Assembly: GCA_000328365.1 (NCBI GenBank) | Contig: KB301320.1 | Location: 42,181-106,180 of the forward strand | Direction: 5' to 3' | DNA: 64,000 nt | Source of the DNA: Capitella teleta | Taxonomy: Eukaryota > Annelida > Polychaeta > Capitellidae | Shown: in pieces, positions 1-17,200 of the stretch | Layout: every line of letters starts with the position of its first letter | How positions within the stretch are numbered: position 1 is the stretch's first letter | Translations under genes and position numbers: made by a program | Notes under the pieces: generated by a model | What the model saw: only the letters and a program-made list of their open reading frames with translations | Database searches by the model: none | Told to the model about the DNA's origin: nothing

Positions 1-79
1 ATTAAATTCCTCTTCAGAACTAATTTTATTATTATTATATGTATTTATATGTAGCAATAAATTCCTGGTCCTGATGGAA

Positions 80-128
80 ACACATTTTAGCTAGATGAGC
101 GCGCTACCAATGCGCCATCGCGGCCCGT
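80..128 (-). repeat. tRNA-derived SINE head fragment
   Basis: Read on the minus strand this begins like the 5' half of a tRNA: an acceptor-like GC-rich 7-mer followed by a D-arm/A-box pattern around GGCGCATTGGTAGCGC. The 3' half of a cloverleaf and a matching acceptor strand are absent, so it is not a tRNA gene. It is best read as the truncated head of a tRNA-derived SINE. Confidence 0.4.
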
Positions 129-148
129 TTTTATACATGTATATTGTA

Positions 149-835
149 TAGGAAGATCGGGAGCCGTTAGCTAACAGGTCCCGACGACACACGTGTGCCT
201 GTGTGGCGGTCGGATACCGTTAGCGAAACGGGTGCGGATATACGTCTGTTCCGTTTCTCTAACGGTGCAGATATGAGAATCGGGTGGACGGTGGAGGGTT
301 TTGTCAACTATCTTCCACCCAAAAACACTTTGCAGGCCGTCCGTCGATCGCCACAGTGCTGCGCCGAGAGTGCCGTGACCTGCCGGCAGATAAGCAGGAG
401 TGAAGTGCCTTACCTAAGGACACAAGGTTGGTGGCTGGCTCCGAACCTCCGGTGGCCAGCGACAAGCCCTTTCGAGGCGAGCACGCTAACCACACGGCCA
501 CCACATCTCCTTCACCTGCATCCTTTCGTCCATTCTGGCATGCTACCAACAATTTGTAATAACCGGGATGTCAACGCCCAACTTCTGTTTCGATCCGTAA
601 AGTTTCGCTCAACAAAGTCCGGCAACCCTTTAACACGCACATGCGTTGAGGTAATTTTATGGGGAAACCCGTCGGCCGTTTCACATACTGCACTTCTGTC
701 ATCTACCGCTTTGTTTCCCAATCTCTTTCCAATGATCAGGAGGGAGCTCTATGCAGGGACATGCTGCACTTCCAAAGAGAACTCCAACGAAATAGACACA
801 TTACTGACTAAGCCTACAATAACAACTTCCATGTA
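149..835. repeat. composite repetitive block flanked by 16-bp direct repeats
   Basis: The same 16 bases, ATACATGTATATTGTA, lie at 133-148 and 836-851, bracketing about 690 bp that contains a SINE-like segment. This could be the target-site duplication of a LINE-mobilised insertion. The 16-mer is itself partly palindromic and AT-rich, so chance is possible. A 213-codon open frame runs through the block but has no recognisable domain and crosses the SINE. I see no gene here. Confidence 0.3.
400..515 (-). repeat. tRNA-derived SINE
   Basis: On the minus strand there is an A-box (TGGCCGTGTGGTTAGCGTG) and, downstream, a B-box-like GGTTCGGAGCC, followed by a non-tRNA body. The core TTAGCGTGCTCG...TCGAAAGGG recurs at 58845-58935 in the same orientation. 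Two separated copies of a Pol III-type promoter fused to a shared body support a SINE family rather than a functional tRNA. Confidence 0.6.
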
Positions 836-1004
836 ATACATGTATATTGTAATTTTTAAACCATTTGCGGTTTCAAAATGCCTATGTAATGATATAGAAA
901 AAGAGTCAGTCTCCTATCTCACTCTCTTCGGGGTCTTATGACGTCATTACTTGATCGAATGGAAATCGTAAAACATAAGCATAATACAACGCTATGGCAA
1001 CGCA

Positions 1005-4000
1005 TTGGGACATGAATTGGCAAAGTTCTACAACCGACCAAAACGAGTGAACGGCAAGGAGGCGCCTCGCGGTGCCTCTCTACACGACGACCAGCCGCCG
1101 CCACTTGAGGGTGAGGAGGGTGACCCCCTGCTGCCCAACGAGAATGAATCGCCTGTTGATCTCGTAGTGCAGGCGAACACTGCTCAGTCCACATCTCCTG
1201 CTGAGCAGAGTGCGCTAGCATCCACGGAGACGATGACGAAATCAGTATGGGACTACTGAGCCGAACACTGAGACTGTGTACATACAACAGTCGCGGAGCC
1301 GCCGCCGACAGGATTGCTTACATCAATAGACTACTTCAAAATTGTGATGTGCTCCTTATACAGGAACACTGGTTATACCAGGATGATCTACACAAACTCT
1401 GCACGGACGCTGATCACCTTGTTACCGGTGTCTCAGCAATGAACGCTGGTCAGCTGCGATTGGGACGGCCACATGGAGGCTGCGCCGTCCTCTACAAGAA
1501 GTCCTTGAACTGTACGGTCTCTCCTTTGGAGACCAAGAGTGGGAGCCTGCATACCGACTCTCTCGTCGGGTCTGCAGATTCTTCTTTTCAATGTGTACAT
1601 GCCTTGTGACACAACATTTGATGTGGAAAATGAGCAAAATTTTACGGATGTACTTACCGAAATCGAATGCCTGATCAATATTCATTGTGATGTTGACATT
1701 GTGATTATGGATGGATATTTTAATACATTTTAATACTGATGTCAGTAGGCCTATGTCTCTACATTGTGGGCCCCTAACTGAATTCTGTGCTAGGCAGGCT
1801 CTAGGCATGTGTCTTACTGTTCCCTCTTGCCAAGTCGATTTCACATACATGTATGTTAACTCGGCTACAGGAGCCAAATTGATTTTGGATCATTTCATTG
1901 TTTCTCATAATGTTTTCAATGGTGTATCACGATATGTCGTTTTGCATGATGGTGATAACTTATCAGACCATCATCCGGTCTAGCTTGAACTATGTATTGA
2001 TGTTGAGTATAGCACTTGTTGTCAAGCGCAACCCAGCCCGAGACCCTAGTTGACACCGAGCAGGCGAACTGCATTTGCAGCGCTATCGAGAGCATCTCCG
2101 AAATGAACTCTTAATGCGAGTGGAAATCCCGACAGAGGCTCTCGCATGCAGAACATTCAACTGCTCTGACCACCTTGATGACCTGAAAGTTTATTATGCT
2201 GCTCTCATGAAGGCGCTTGCTTCATCCGCAAAAGCATGCATACCGGCTCGGAAAAAGAAGGCGATGGTCGGTTGGTTGGAGCACGTGGCCGATCGAAAAG
2301 AGAAGGCTATATTCTGGCACAGCATGTGGCTCAGCGGTGGTCAGGTGCCTTCATGGCTTCACGCGATCATGCTTAAGACTCGAGCAGAGTATAAACGCGT
2401 GTCTCGCTGGGTTGTGCGAAATCAGGAGAAATTAGTAGCAGGTCGTATGGCTGACGCATTATGTGAGAATCGCAGTCGAGATCTCTGGAGTGAGATTAAA
2501 CGAGTGAAAGGTAGCAACTGTCGGCAGTCGAATGTCATCGACGGTGCAGTTGGCAGTCACGATTCCTGTCAAGTGTTTAATGAAACCTACAAATCTCTGT
2601 ATCAGTCTGTTCCGTCAAGCGAGTCGGAGTTGAGCATTCTCTATGAGGAGTTGAAGGCAGGCATCCGCGATAAGTGTCAAAGTGGTGCATGCTATTCAGA
2701 TCAATGTATTAGGACGGCTGATGTTCTTACGGCTGTCGCAAAGCTTAAACCGGGAAAATCAGACGCAATTCCCGATTTGACGTCAGACCACTTTATTTAT
2801 GCATGTCATGATTTCATTGTTGATTTAGCCCTATTTCTCAATTCTATGTTGTATCACTTTGACGTGAGCACTGTGATGTCTCAATCCGTCCTTGTACCTA
2901 TACCCAAGGACCGTAAGAAATCTCTCAATTTGTCGTCTAATTATCGATCAATTGCTATTAGCAGTATTGTGGGCAAATGCCTAGATAATGTCATGTTAAT
3001 GCAGCACGCCTCTGTACTTAGCACTACACATCTTCAGTTTGGATTTAAGCCACGCCATAGCACGAGTCAATGCACGTATGTGGTAAATGAGGTAATTGAC
3101 TTCTATGCCCAAAATAGCTCCCCCGTTTATGTTACCCTCCTGGACGCATCCAAAGCTTTTGATAAAGTGCATTTTTGGAAAAAATTTTAGAATGCTATTA
3201 ACAAAGGTTTATGTTCTGCAGTGACATTACTATTGCTCTCCATGTACACATGCCAGTCACTGGTCGTCAGTTGGCAGGGTGTTAGGTCAAATAGCTTCGA
3301 CTGTAAAAACGGCGTAAAACAAGGCGGCGTCCTGTTACCCGTACTATTTTGTGTTTATATTGAAAATTTACTGGTGTTACTTGATCAGTGTGGTGTCGGT
3401 TGTCATATCGGTCATGTGTTCGCGGGTGCAGTGGCGTACGCCGATGACGTCACCCTGATGGCGCCGTGCTTGACTCCTATGCAGAAAATGCTTGATATAT
3501 GTACCCAATATGCCAATGAATTTGACCTGAAATTCAATGCTTCGAAAAGCCATGCTTTGCTCTTCAATAGTCGTGAATACTGTTATCCACTGCAGCATCT
3601 GTTCCTATGTGATAATCCTATTGTTTTCGTTGATAGCGCAGTTCATTTAGGCCATTATATCGGGAAAGATGCACCAAAATAAGAATCTGGAGAAAATTGC
3701 CAGAGACATTAATGTTAGGGTGAACTCTCTTTGTGCCAACTATCAGTTTGTTCCTGTTGATATTATTAGTGTTTTGTTCACATCATATTGTTCTAGTTTT
3801 TATGCTTTTCAATTCATTGACCTGTCAGCTGGGGGGTTCCAAGCTCTTGATATTGCTTGGAAGAAGTGTGTTCGTAGAATATTTAAGCTGCCCTCTCGCA
3901 CGCGATCAAAATTTGTACAATGTTTATTTGACAAACCTGCACCCAGAATAGAATTATTATGTCGCTTTGCAAACTTCTTGACCCGCTGTTTTTCCAGCAC

Positions 4001-4398
4001 GAATCTGCTTCTTCGCACTTGCACTAGGTTATCACATTGCGGTTTTTCTGCAGTTGACATGAACTTTAAAGAGATGCTCTCCTTTTGTAAAATCAATTAT
4101 ACCTGATTTTTTCTTCACACGTTGAATGTGGTATATCAATTGCACAGTTAGTTCACAAGACACGCGTGGGCTGCTACCACAAACCCTGATGATCGCACCT
4201 CAGCACTGACAAGTATTGAACTTTGTAAATTAAGGAATGGAAACCTAGAGTCACCTCTCACCTATGTTGAATGCACTGATCTTTTGTTGGCCTTTTGCCA
4301 ATTTTTTTTTTTTTTTTTTTTTTTTTTACTTGATTTTTTGTATTTGAAGACGATACTTGTAAACTTTGAGTTTGCGAATAAAAGATTATTATTATATT
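1005..4398 (+). mobile_element. degenerate non-LTR retrotransposon (LINE), APE endonuclease + RT
   Basis: An ORF1 remnant (1005-1259) overlaps by 13 bp the start of ORF2 (ATG at 1247). ORF2 opens with an APE-type endonuclease (TYNSRG near the start, a QEHW motif, DHF and SDHHPV near 1890-1980) and continues into reverse transcriptase (PIPKD, YRSIAISSIVGK, LQFGFK, DASKAFDKVH, KQGG, AYADD at 3436-3447) and a post-RT region to about 4106. The coding region is spread over several frames with in-frame stops, including TAG at 3188-3190, so the copy is dead. The 3' end has a poly-T interruption (4302-4327) and finishes GAATAAAAG plus a short (ATT)n tail, typical of LINEs with microsatellite-like 3' ends. 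The clade is probably in the CR1/L2/Jockey/I range, but I cannot assign it precisely. It lies just upstream of the QPCT promoter. Confidence 0.9.
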
Positions 4399-4845
4399 GT
4401 TTTCTATCTGTTTTTATTGTTGAATTGAGTGAGAATCGTTCGATTCAAACGTCTTGTGATACGTTGTTAACCCTACAACTCAGGATATTACTGATTTTAC
4501 CATTATTTTCCGACTCAAGGCGATGAAGCCGAATTGTTTGTGTCGATCCGGTTCCATATAGCAACCTTGTTTGGCGCGGGTCACCTCGCGAACTTTCTGG
4601 GGTCTTATGACATCAACAGCAGTTCTACTAGCGGCAAATATATGAACCAAATCGATTTGGCGGGAGAATTAGAACCACTGAATATGCGCTGTTCGTGTCT
4701 CTTATATACCATGGGAATGATGTCAGGTAATAATTATTTTGTGCTGTAATTAATTACAAGGGCGTAAATTTTGTGAATTTGTCGTTATATCGGGTATCAA
4801 GGTTGATCTTTAACGCTCAACGTTGCATATAGCACGCACCCTGTG

Positions 4846-4912
4846 ATTGGCTGCCGGATAAACTTTATAATCCAATCAGCGGCCTCAGCACCTCGACGCC
4901 AGTGTATTTATA
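4846..4912 (+). promoter_or_regulatory. CCAAT/TATA promoter of the QPCT-like gene
   Basis: An inverted CCAAT (ATTGG, 4846-4850), a direct CCAAT (4872-4876) and a TATA-like TATTTATA (4905-4912) are stacked upstream of the signal-peptide ATG at 4945. The spacing predicts transcription starting around 4935, giving a very short 5' leader. The assignment rests on motif order and the downstream exon; no transcript evidence was available. Confidence 0.6.
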
Positions 4913-4944
4913 CGCGTTGCAGCTTTGTTCAGCGTAAACCCAGC

Positions 4945-9391
<4,447 letters not shown>

Positions 9392-9455
9392 CCAAACACC
9401 CGACCATCCACGCCATAATTATCAACAAATCGATCGCTATAATTGGAGCTATAAT

Positions 9456-9716
9456 AATAAATATACGTCTACCCCAAAGATAATCAATTCAATTGAACAA
9501 TATTGGGGTTTGTTTAACATTTAGTTGAAATTCACTTCCATGATTTCCGTGGTTTAATTTAATTTGTCGCTGCGTTAGAATTGTTGAAGTGGAATCGTGC
9601 GCTATTTAATCAAATTCTATTTTTATGAACTTCTATTTCATGAACTTCTGTTTTTGTGAAATTCTATTTTTATGATTACTGTGTTGAATTAATCAAGACT
9701 TGTTGGTGTGAATAAA
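9456..9716 (+). promoter_or_regulatory. polyadenylation signals of the QPCT-like gene
   Basis: AATAAA occurs at 9456-9461, 65 bp after the stop codon, and again at 9711-9716. Either could serve as the poly(A) signal. Motif evidence only. Confidence 0.5.
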
Positions 9717-11124
<1,408 letters not shown>

Positions 11125-11295
11125 TTGATGAGTCGATATTTGTTTATTTTCATTCTTGAGCATGTGCCCCCGTTGCAATTTAAAGTGAATTGCGACGCAA
11201 TGTCAGATCAGATCACAGTCAATCGGAGTCGATCAGAGATTGAAACCTGTGGTTTCATTGCTCCTCTGTTGCAGAAATCGTCGATCAGGATCACA

Positions 11296-14200
11296 ATGGA
11301 GCAGCCACGACGGATCTGTGAGTTCACTTTTTACTTTAATTAACCATTAGTGAGTGTTACCTTTACTTAAGCACTGATTATCGATCTATTATGATATCAT
11401 TGTTTATCCCAGTGGTAACATCACTTTACAACATTGAGACAACAAAGCTCATCTTGGCTCCATGATTAGAGCGATAATCATTGCTGTTATTATCATTCAA
11501 CATTGCATTAATTAATTATAGTTTGTGTTTAACTAAATTTGATGAACACGTGCAATTATATCGTGAATTAACTAAATAAAAAAGCTTTTTTTTTTTCAAT
11601 TATAATAATTATGTATTTGATCTTAAACTTCATGCATGTACGTTAGCGATTAGTTGCGCGTGCCTGTTTCATTCTAGTCAATGTACACATTGATTGATGG
11701 GCGTCTTCATTAATGAATGACGAGGAAAAAAAACTTGCGTTGTCATAAAACATATACCAATAGATATGGTTAGGCATCGATTGGGATAAAGTACAATGGG
11801 ATTAAAAAATCGTTAATTGAATTATACAGTGCTGATGTCCACGAATATAAAGGTGGTTAACATTAAAACTATAAAGTTAGATGTTGTATAAACATTTGTC
11901 TGTTTGCTGCGATTACAAATGGTTACACATGTGTATAATAAAATCAAATTACGATGACTTAAATGATTCAGATCAGTGTCTCAATAAAATAAGGCTGTGG
12001 TTATTCGTACGTTACCGTACCCATGGCTTTGAGCTCTATTCATACGTTATTCTTGGTGTCAAAACTTATTGAGATCTAATAAGTTTCGGAAAAATATTGA
12101 GCATCACCCGAAACGTATAGCGTAGGAAACTTAAGTTAAATTTAAGTCTGTCACATGTATTAACCTGCGGCTATTACTAGAATTATATAACTATATCGTA
12201 TTTACAAAACCTGATGTGTTCTTATAATGCGCATGCCACTGTATTCTTTTAATAAAACTTTACATCCTTGGCGACCTACAGCTATTACATATGTGCAGCT
12301 ATTACATATGTGCAGCTATTACATATGTGCATGTATTTCGCATGATGATGGTTGGGGGGGGTACCTTGCATTTTGATATAATTATTTCAAGCATTGCGTT
12401 CACTGTCTCCCCAGGTGTATAACACCAGAATGTAATTAATTTCGCTTGTGATTATGTAATACAGGTTTCACTACTCAGAAGCCAAATGAATAAAACACGG
12501 AAGCCAAATGATTACAAAAGGAATATGGCAATTAACACTTGATTAAAGAACGTATGAGATTCTGATCACAAATGGTGCCTTGATAAACATAGTTCGAAAA
12601 CATTATACACATCAAAATCGTCATACTTTTAGGTGAAACAGAACAGAGCATTATCTTTGTTAGCATAATAGGAAGCAAGAGAATTCATAGCATAATAGAA
12701 AGCAAGAGAATATGAATTCAGTGGTACATTAAAACAATACTAGTGTGAGCTGAGTAGGCCTATTAGCAGAATTATGTAGAAACAGAATGCATCTCATTCG
12801 ATCAGCAAATACGATGCAGTGAACGTATTCAAGTCACAAGAGTATTCACAACATATTTTCATTCAATTCCAATGAGCATCCACCTGTAATCAGAAAAAAA
12901 AAAAAAAAAAAAAAAAAAAACAATGTACGGTATTATGCATCGATATTATCTCATGCATTGAAAAAATCAAGTCTAGATATGGTAATGAACCACATGACGT
13001 TTCTAAAATAATTTTGGAAATAGCTTGGCATCATTTTATCAGAGTGACTCCGTTTACAACAGCTGTATACAAAGATAATATGTTACCTGCTTGACTCAGT
13101 GGCAGTTTAAGGGTAATTAAGGGGTTGACTCCCCTAGCCGGACCCGGGTGACTACGGGTAGTCAGTACGTAATACGCTGTAGTATGTCAGCTGGGGATCA
13201 CCTCAACCAGAGAATGTTGAACGCTGTTCTTCAATCAGCTGAAAATGAATAATTATAATTAGTTAGTCAAGTGTGTAACATTCAATTATTACTCTAAATG
13301 TCATTATGTGGAGTAATAGAGGAATGAGTTTGAGGTCTTTCTCTTTCAAATCGAGTAACTCGATCTCGTTCTCGGATCAACTCATGAGATCGAATATCGC
13401 TGAAAACCATTCGTAACGTACGAACGGTAACATACGAATAACTACAACCTTCCGCCATGTTCAAATCAGAGTGACATACGGTCATCAGAAAAACAACTAA
13501 ATTAATGGGTTTCGCAAACTAACAACTCATAAAAGTATCACAAACCCAATATTTATCCTTTGGGAATGAAAAGAATGACAATCCTGGATAGTCTCTCAGA
13601 TTATTTTTAGTTCATTGCTCCGCAAAGTGTCCTGCCGTCGGTCGTATCGCCGTGGGACAATAACATTATAATCAAACGCTCATGAACAAGGAATTCAGGT
13701 CACTAGGATCATATGAGACAGTTATAGAAGATAGATTAGATATATAATATCTAGATATCATAATCACTAAAAGCATTATCCATGCAACTTTAAGGTAGTG
13801 GTCGACGTTTGTGTTTCCTTTTGTTAACTTCATTACAGAAAGATCTGTTTACTACATTAATAAGGCCTCGATCAGTCCTTAAGGAAGTCAGCTGCCTTTT
13901 ATTACGGCTTAATTAGCGAGCTTTTTTCGCCCGTTTTTAGCCCGTTTTAGGTTATTTTAATTAGTTTCTTTAATAATATATAATTACTATATATCATTAT
14001 ATATTATGCATTGAATTAAGAGACATGAGGTATTGTAATGTTCAACTGTTGCCGATTAGTGGATAGTGCGTGAGCTTCAAAATTGGCAAATGTTTTTTGC
14101 ATATTTCGGTCAAGAGATTGATTGGGATATAGTTCCAATAGTTTGTAATATTGTACACAGGCAGTAGTACACTTATTGTTATCTTATACAGCCTAAATTT

Positions 14201-17200
14201 CAGTCCAAATTTACAGTTCTTAACCATTTTCATTCAAATTGCTGCAATTTTGAAGATTTATAACAAGCCATGTGAGATAATATACTTCATAACTGGGCAG
14301 AATTGTTCCAAAATTGAGAACAATATTTGTATCGTATTTTCATGTGGACACTATGGATATACGACACTATGACTAGCATGGTGGATAGAGCATGATTGCT
14401 CTTGGATTTTTTTTTCAGATTTCGTCTGCACATTAATCTTGCTGCTTTGTGGGACAACATTACAATCGACTTCGAACGAAGGATCATCTGATGCCATCGA
14501 GAGTGCTGTCTTGGGTCACCTGGTGTACATCCAAGAAATTTTGGCTGATCCCTCGCGAGACTCCCAGCGAGTGAAAGACTGGGTCAACACTGTCCTAAAT
14601 AGCATCACCAGTGACTCCTCAGAAGTTGAAACCCGGACAAAAGTTCACAAGCTAGTGAACGACATCAATCTGAAAATTGACAGCCTACAGAGAGAGACGT
14701 CAGATTACATAGACATCCTACCAATTCCGTATTTTGATTATGTTGGCAGAAAACTGGTCAATGATCTGAAGAACCAAACTGTTCAGCTCGTGGGTGCTTG
14801 GTTAAAAGAAAGACGTTCGATTGAAGAAAACTGGTTGTCAGAAGAGGCAGATAAACAGACTGGGACAACAAAGAACACTTCGTCAGAATCCCTGAGATTG
14901 CTGATTTCCGGTGTTGAGGATCTTCTGAAAGACGAACGTCTTGATGTCCGCATCATCCGCTCAATTATTCGACGTCTGGTCTTGGATGTCATCAATGCAG
15001 ACTCCTTCTTTCAGGCCCTCGTCAAAGCTCATCACTATATTTCAATCATAGACGAGAAAAAAGAAGAAATTAATACTGACCGGATGAACTATTTTTCGAT
15101 GGTACCTGACGAACACTTGAATGAACACGCAAGGCAGTTGCTCAGGGAAATGGACACTCAAAGCACCAGTGCTATCGAGGTTTGGGAAGGAGGAAAAATA
15201 GAAATCATATCCACTGCAGAGAACTGGGACGAGAAGGCAAAAACACCAACGCCTGGAAGATCGACTATGCATCCAGGAACAACATATCCTGGCCCACCGC
15301 AAAATACAACTTCAACCTTTAAACCAATCTCAGACCAAAGCAGTATTCAGAGTACTCCTTCGACTCAAGAAACAATTACTTCAAAAGTGACTTCAAAAGT
15401 GACAACAGAGAACCAGGATGATTCATTTGCATCAATGATGATTGCTGAAATGGAGAACATCCTGCAATCAGAATCATTTAACCTATCTCACATCAAACAG
15501 CTAGTAAAATGGGGTATCGAGGATGTTTTACAGGCATATTCTCAATCTGAGGCACGCGGCTGGGTAGAGGATATTAGAAGCAACTTCGAAGAGGAGATTT
15601 ATTATGTCAACGCTGATGTTGCACAGTTTGATTACATGGTTAACGAAGAGGACTTGACTGAAAGGGCAAAGCAATTGCGCAACCAACTAAGAGCTCAGGC
15701 TGCCAAAGTCAATGAGGCCTGGAGAGCAGGTATTAATGAAGCTTATCAAGCTGTAGAAAACTGGGGAAAGCCAAGAACACCGCCTTCACAGCAGCCCAGC
15801 GTTGATCCCTCATCTCAGCATCCAAGAACTGGTCCTTCGACTCAAATTCTCAGTACTGGTTCTGCAAACCAATCTGATTCGCTGCCAAGTACAGCTTCAA
15901 CCTCTCAATCAATCTCAGACCACAGCAGCATTCAGAGTACTCCTTCAACTCAAGAAATAACTGCTTATGAAGTGACAACAGAAAGCATTGATGCTGCTTT
16001 TGTCTCTGTGATGATTGCTTATATGGAGGACCTCATGCAATCAGATTCTTTCAACCTGTCCCATATCCACAAGGTAATCCAAAGTGACATAAAGAATCTT
16101 TTACAGGCTCCTTCAAAATCCCAGGCACTTGGTTGGGCAATGGATATCAGAATTATCAATTTAGAGAGGATTCATTATGTCAACGCTGATGTTGCACAGT
16201 TTGATTACATGGTTAACGAAGAGGACTTGACTGAAAGGGCAAAGCAATTGCGCAACCAACTAAGAGCTCAGGCTGCCAAAGTCAATGAGGCCTGGAGAGC
16301 AGGTATCAATGAAGTTTATCAAGCTGTCGAAGATTGGGGAAAGCCAAGAGCATTTTCTACTCTGGATCACAGCACAGTGCATGCAAGCCAAACAACGCAG
16401 CAGCCAAGCATTGGCCCCTCAACTCAGAATCCCAGCACAGTGCATGCAAGGCAAACAACTCAGCAGCCAAGCACTGGCCCCTCAACTCAGAATCCCAGCA
16501 CAGTGCATGCAAGGCAAACAACTCAGCAGCCAAGCACTGGCCCCTCAACTCAGAATCCCAGCACAGTGCATGCAAGGCAAACAACTCAGCAGCCAAGCAC
16601 TGGCCCCTCAACTCAGAGTCCCAGCACAGTGCATGCAAGGCAAACAACTCAGCAGCCAAGCATTGGCCCCTCAACTCAGAATCCCAGCACAGTGCATGCA
16701 AGGCAAACAACTCTGCAGCCAAGCACTGGCCCCTCAACTCAGAATCCCAGCACAGTGCATGCAAGGCAAACAACTCTGCAGCCAAGCACTGGCCCCTCAA
16801 CTCAGAATCCCAGCACAGTGCATGCAAGGCAAACAACTCTGCAGCCAAGCATTGGCCCCTCAACTCAGAATCCCAGCACAGTGCATGCAAGGCAAACAAC
16901 TCAGCAGCCAAGCATTGGCCCCTCAACTCAGAATCCCAGCACAGTGCATGCAAGGCAAACAACTCTGCAGCCAAGCACTGGCCCCTCAACTCAGAATCCC
17001 AGCACAGTGCATGCAAGGCAAACAACTCAGCAGCCAAGCATTGGCCCCTCAACTCAGAATCCCAGCACAGTGCATGCAAGGCAAACAACTCAGCAGCCAA
17101 GCATTGGCCCCTCAACTCAGAATCCCAGCACAGGTTCTACAGCCCAATATGGCTCACTGCCAAGTACACCTTCAACAATCTTGAAATCATCTTCAACACA

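Noticed and set aside
80-515. Functional tRNA genes
   Set aside because: A- and B-box-like motifs exist but no complete cloverleaf or matched acceptor stem; SINE interpretation fits better.
195-836. 213-codon plus-strand frame
   Set aside because: Crosses a SINE in antisense, has no domain content and lies within a repetitive block.
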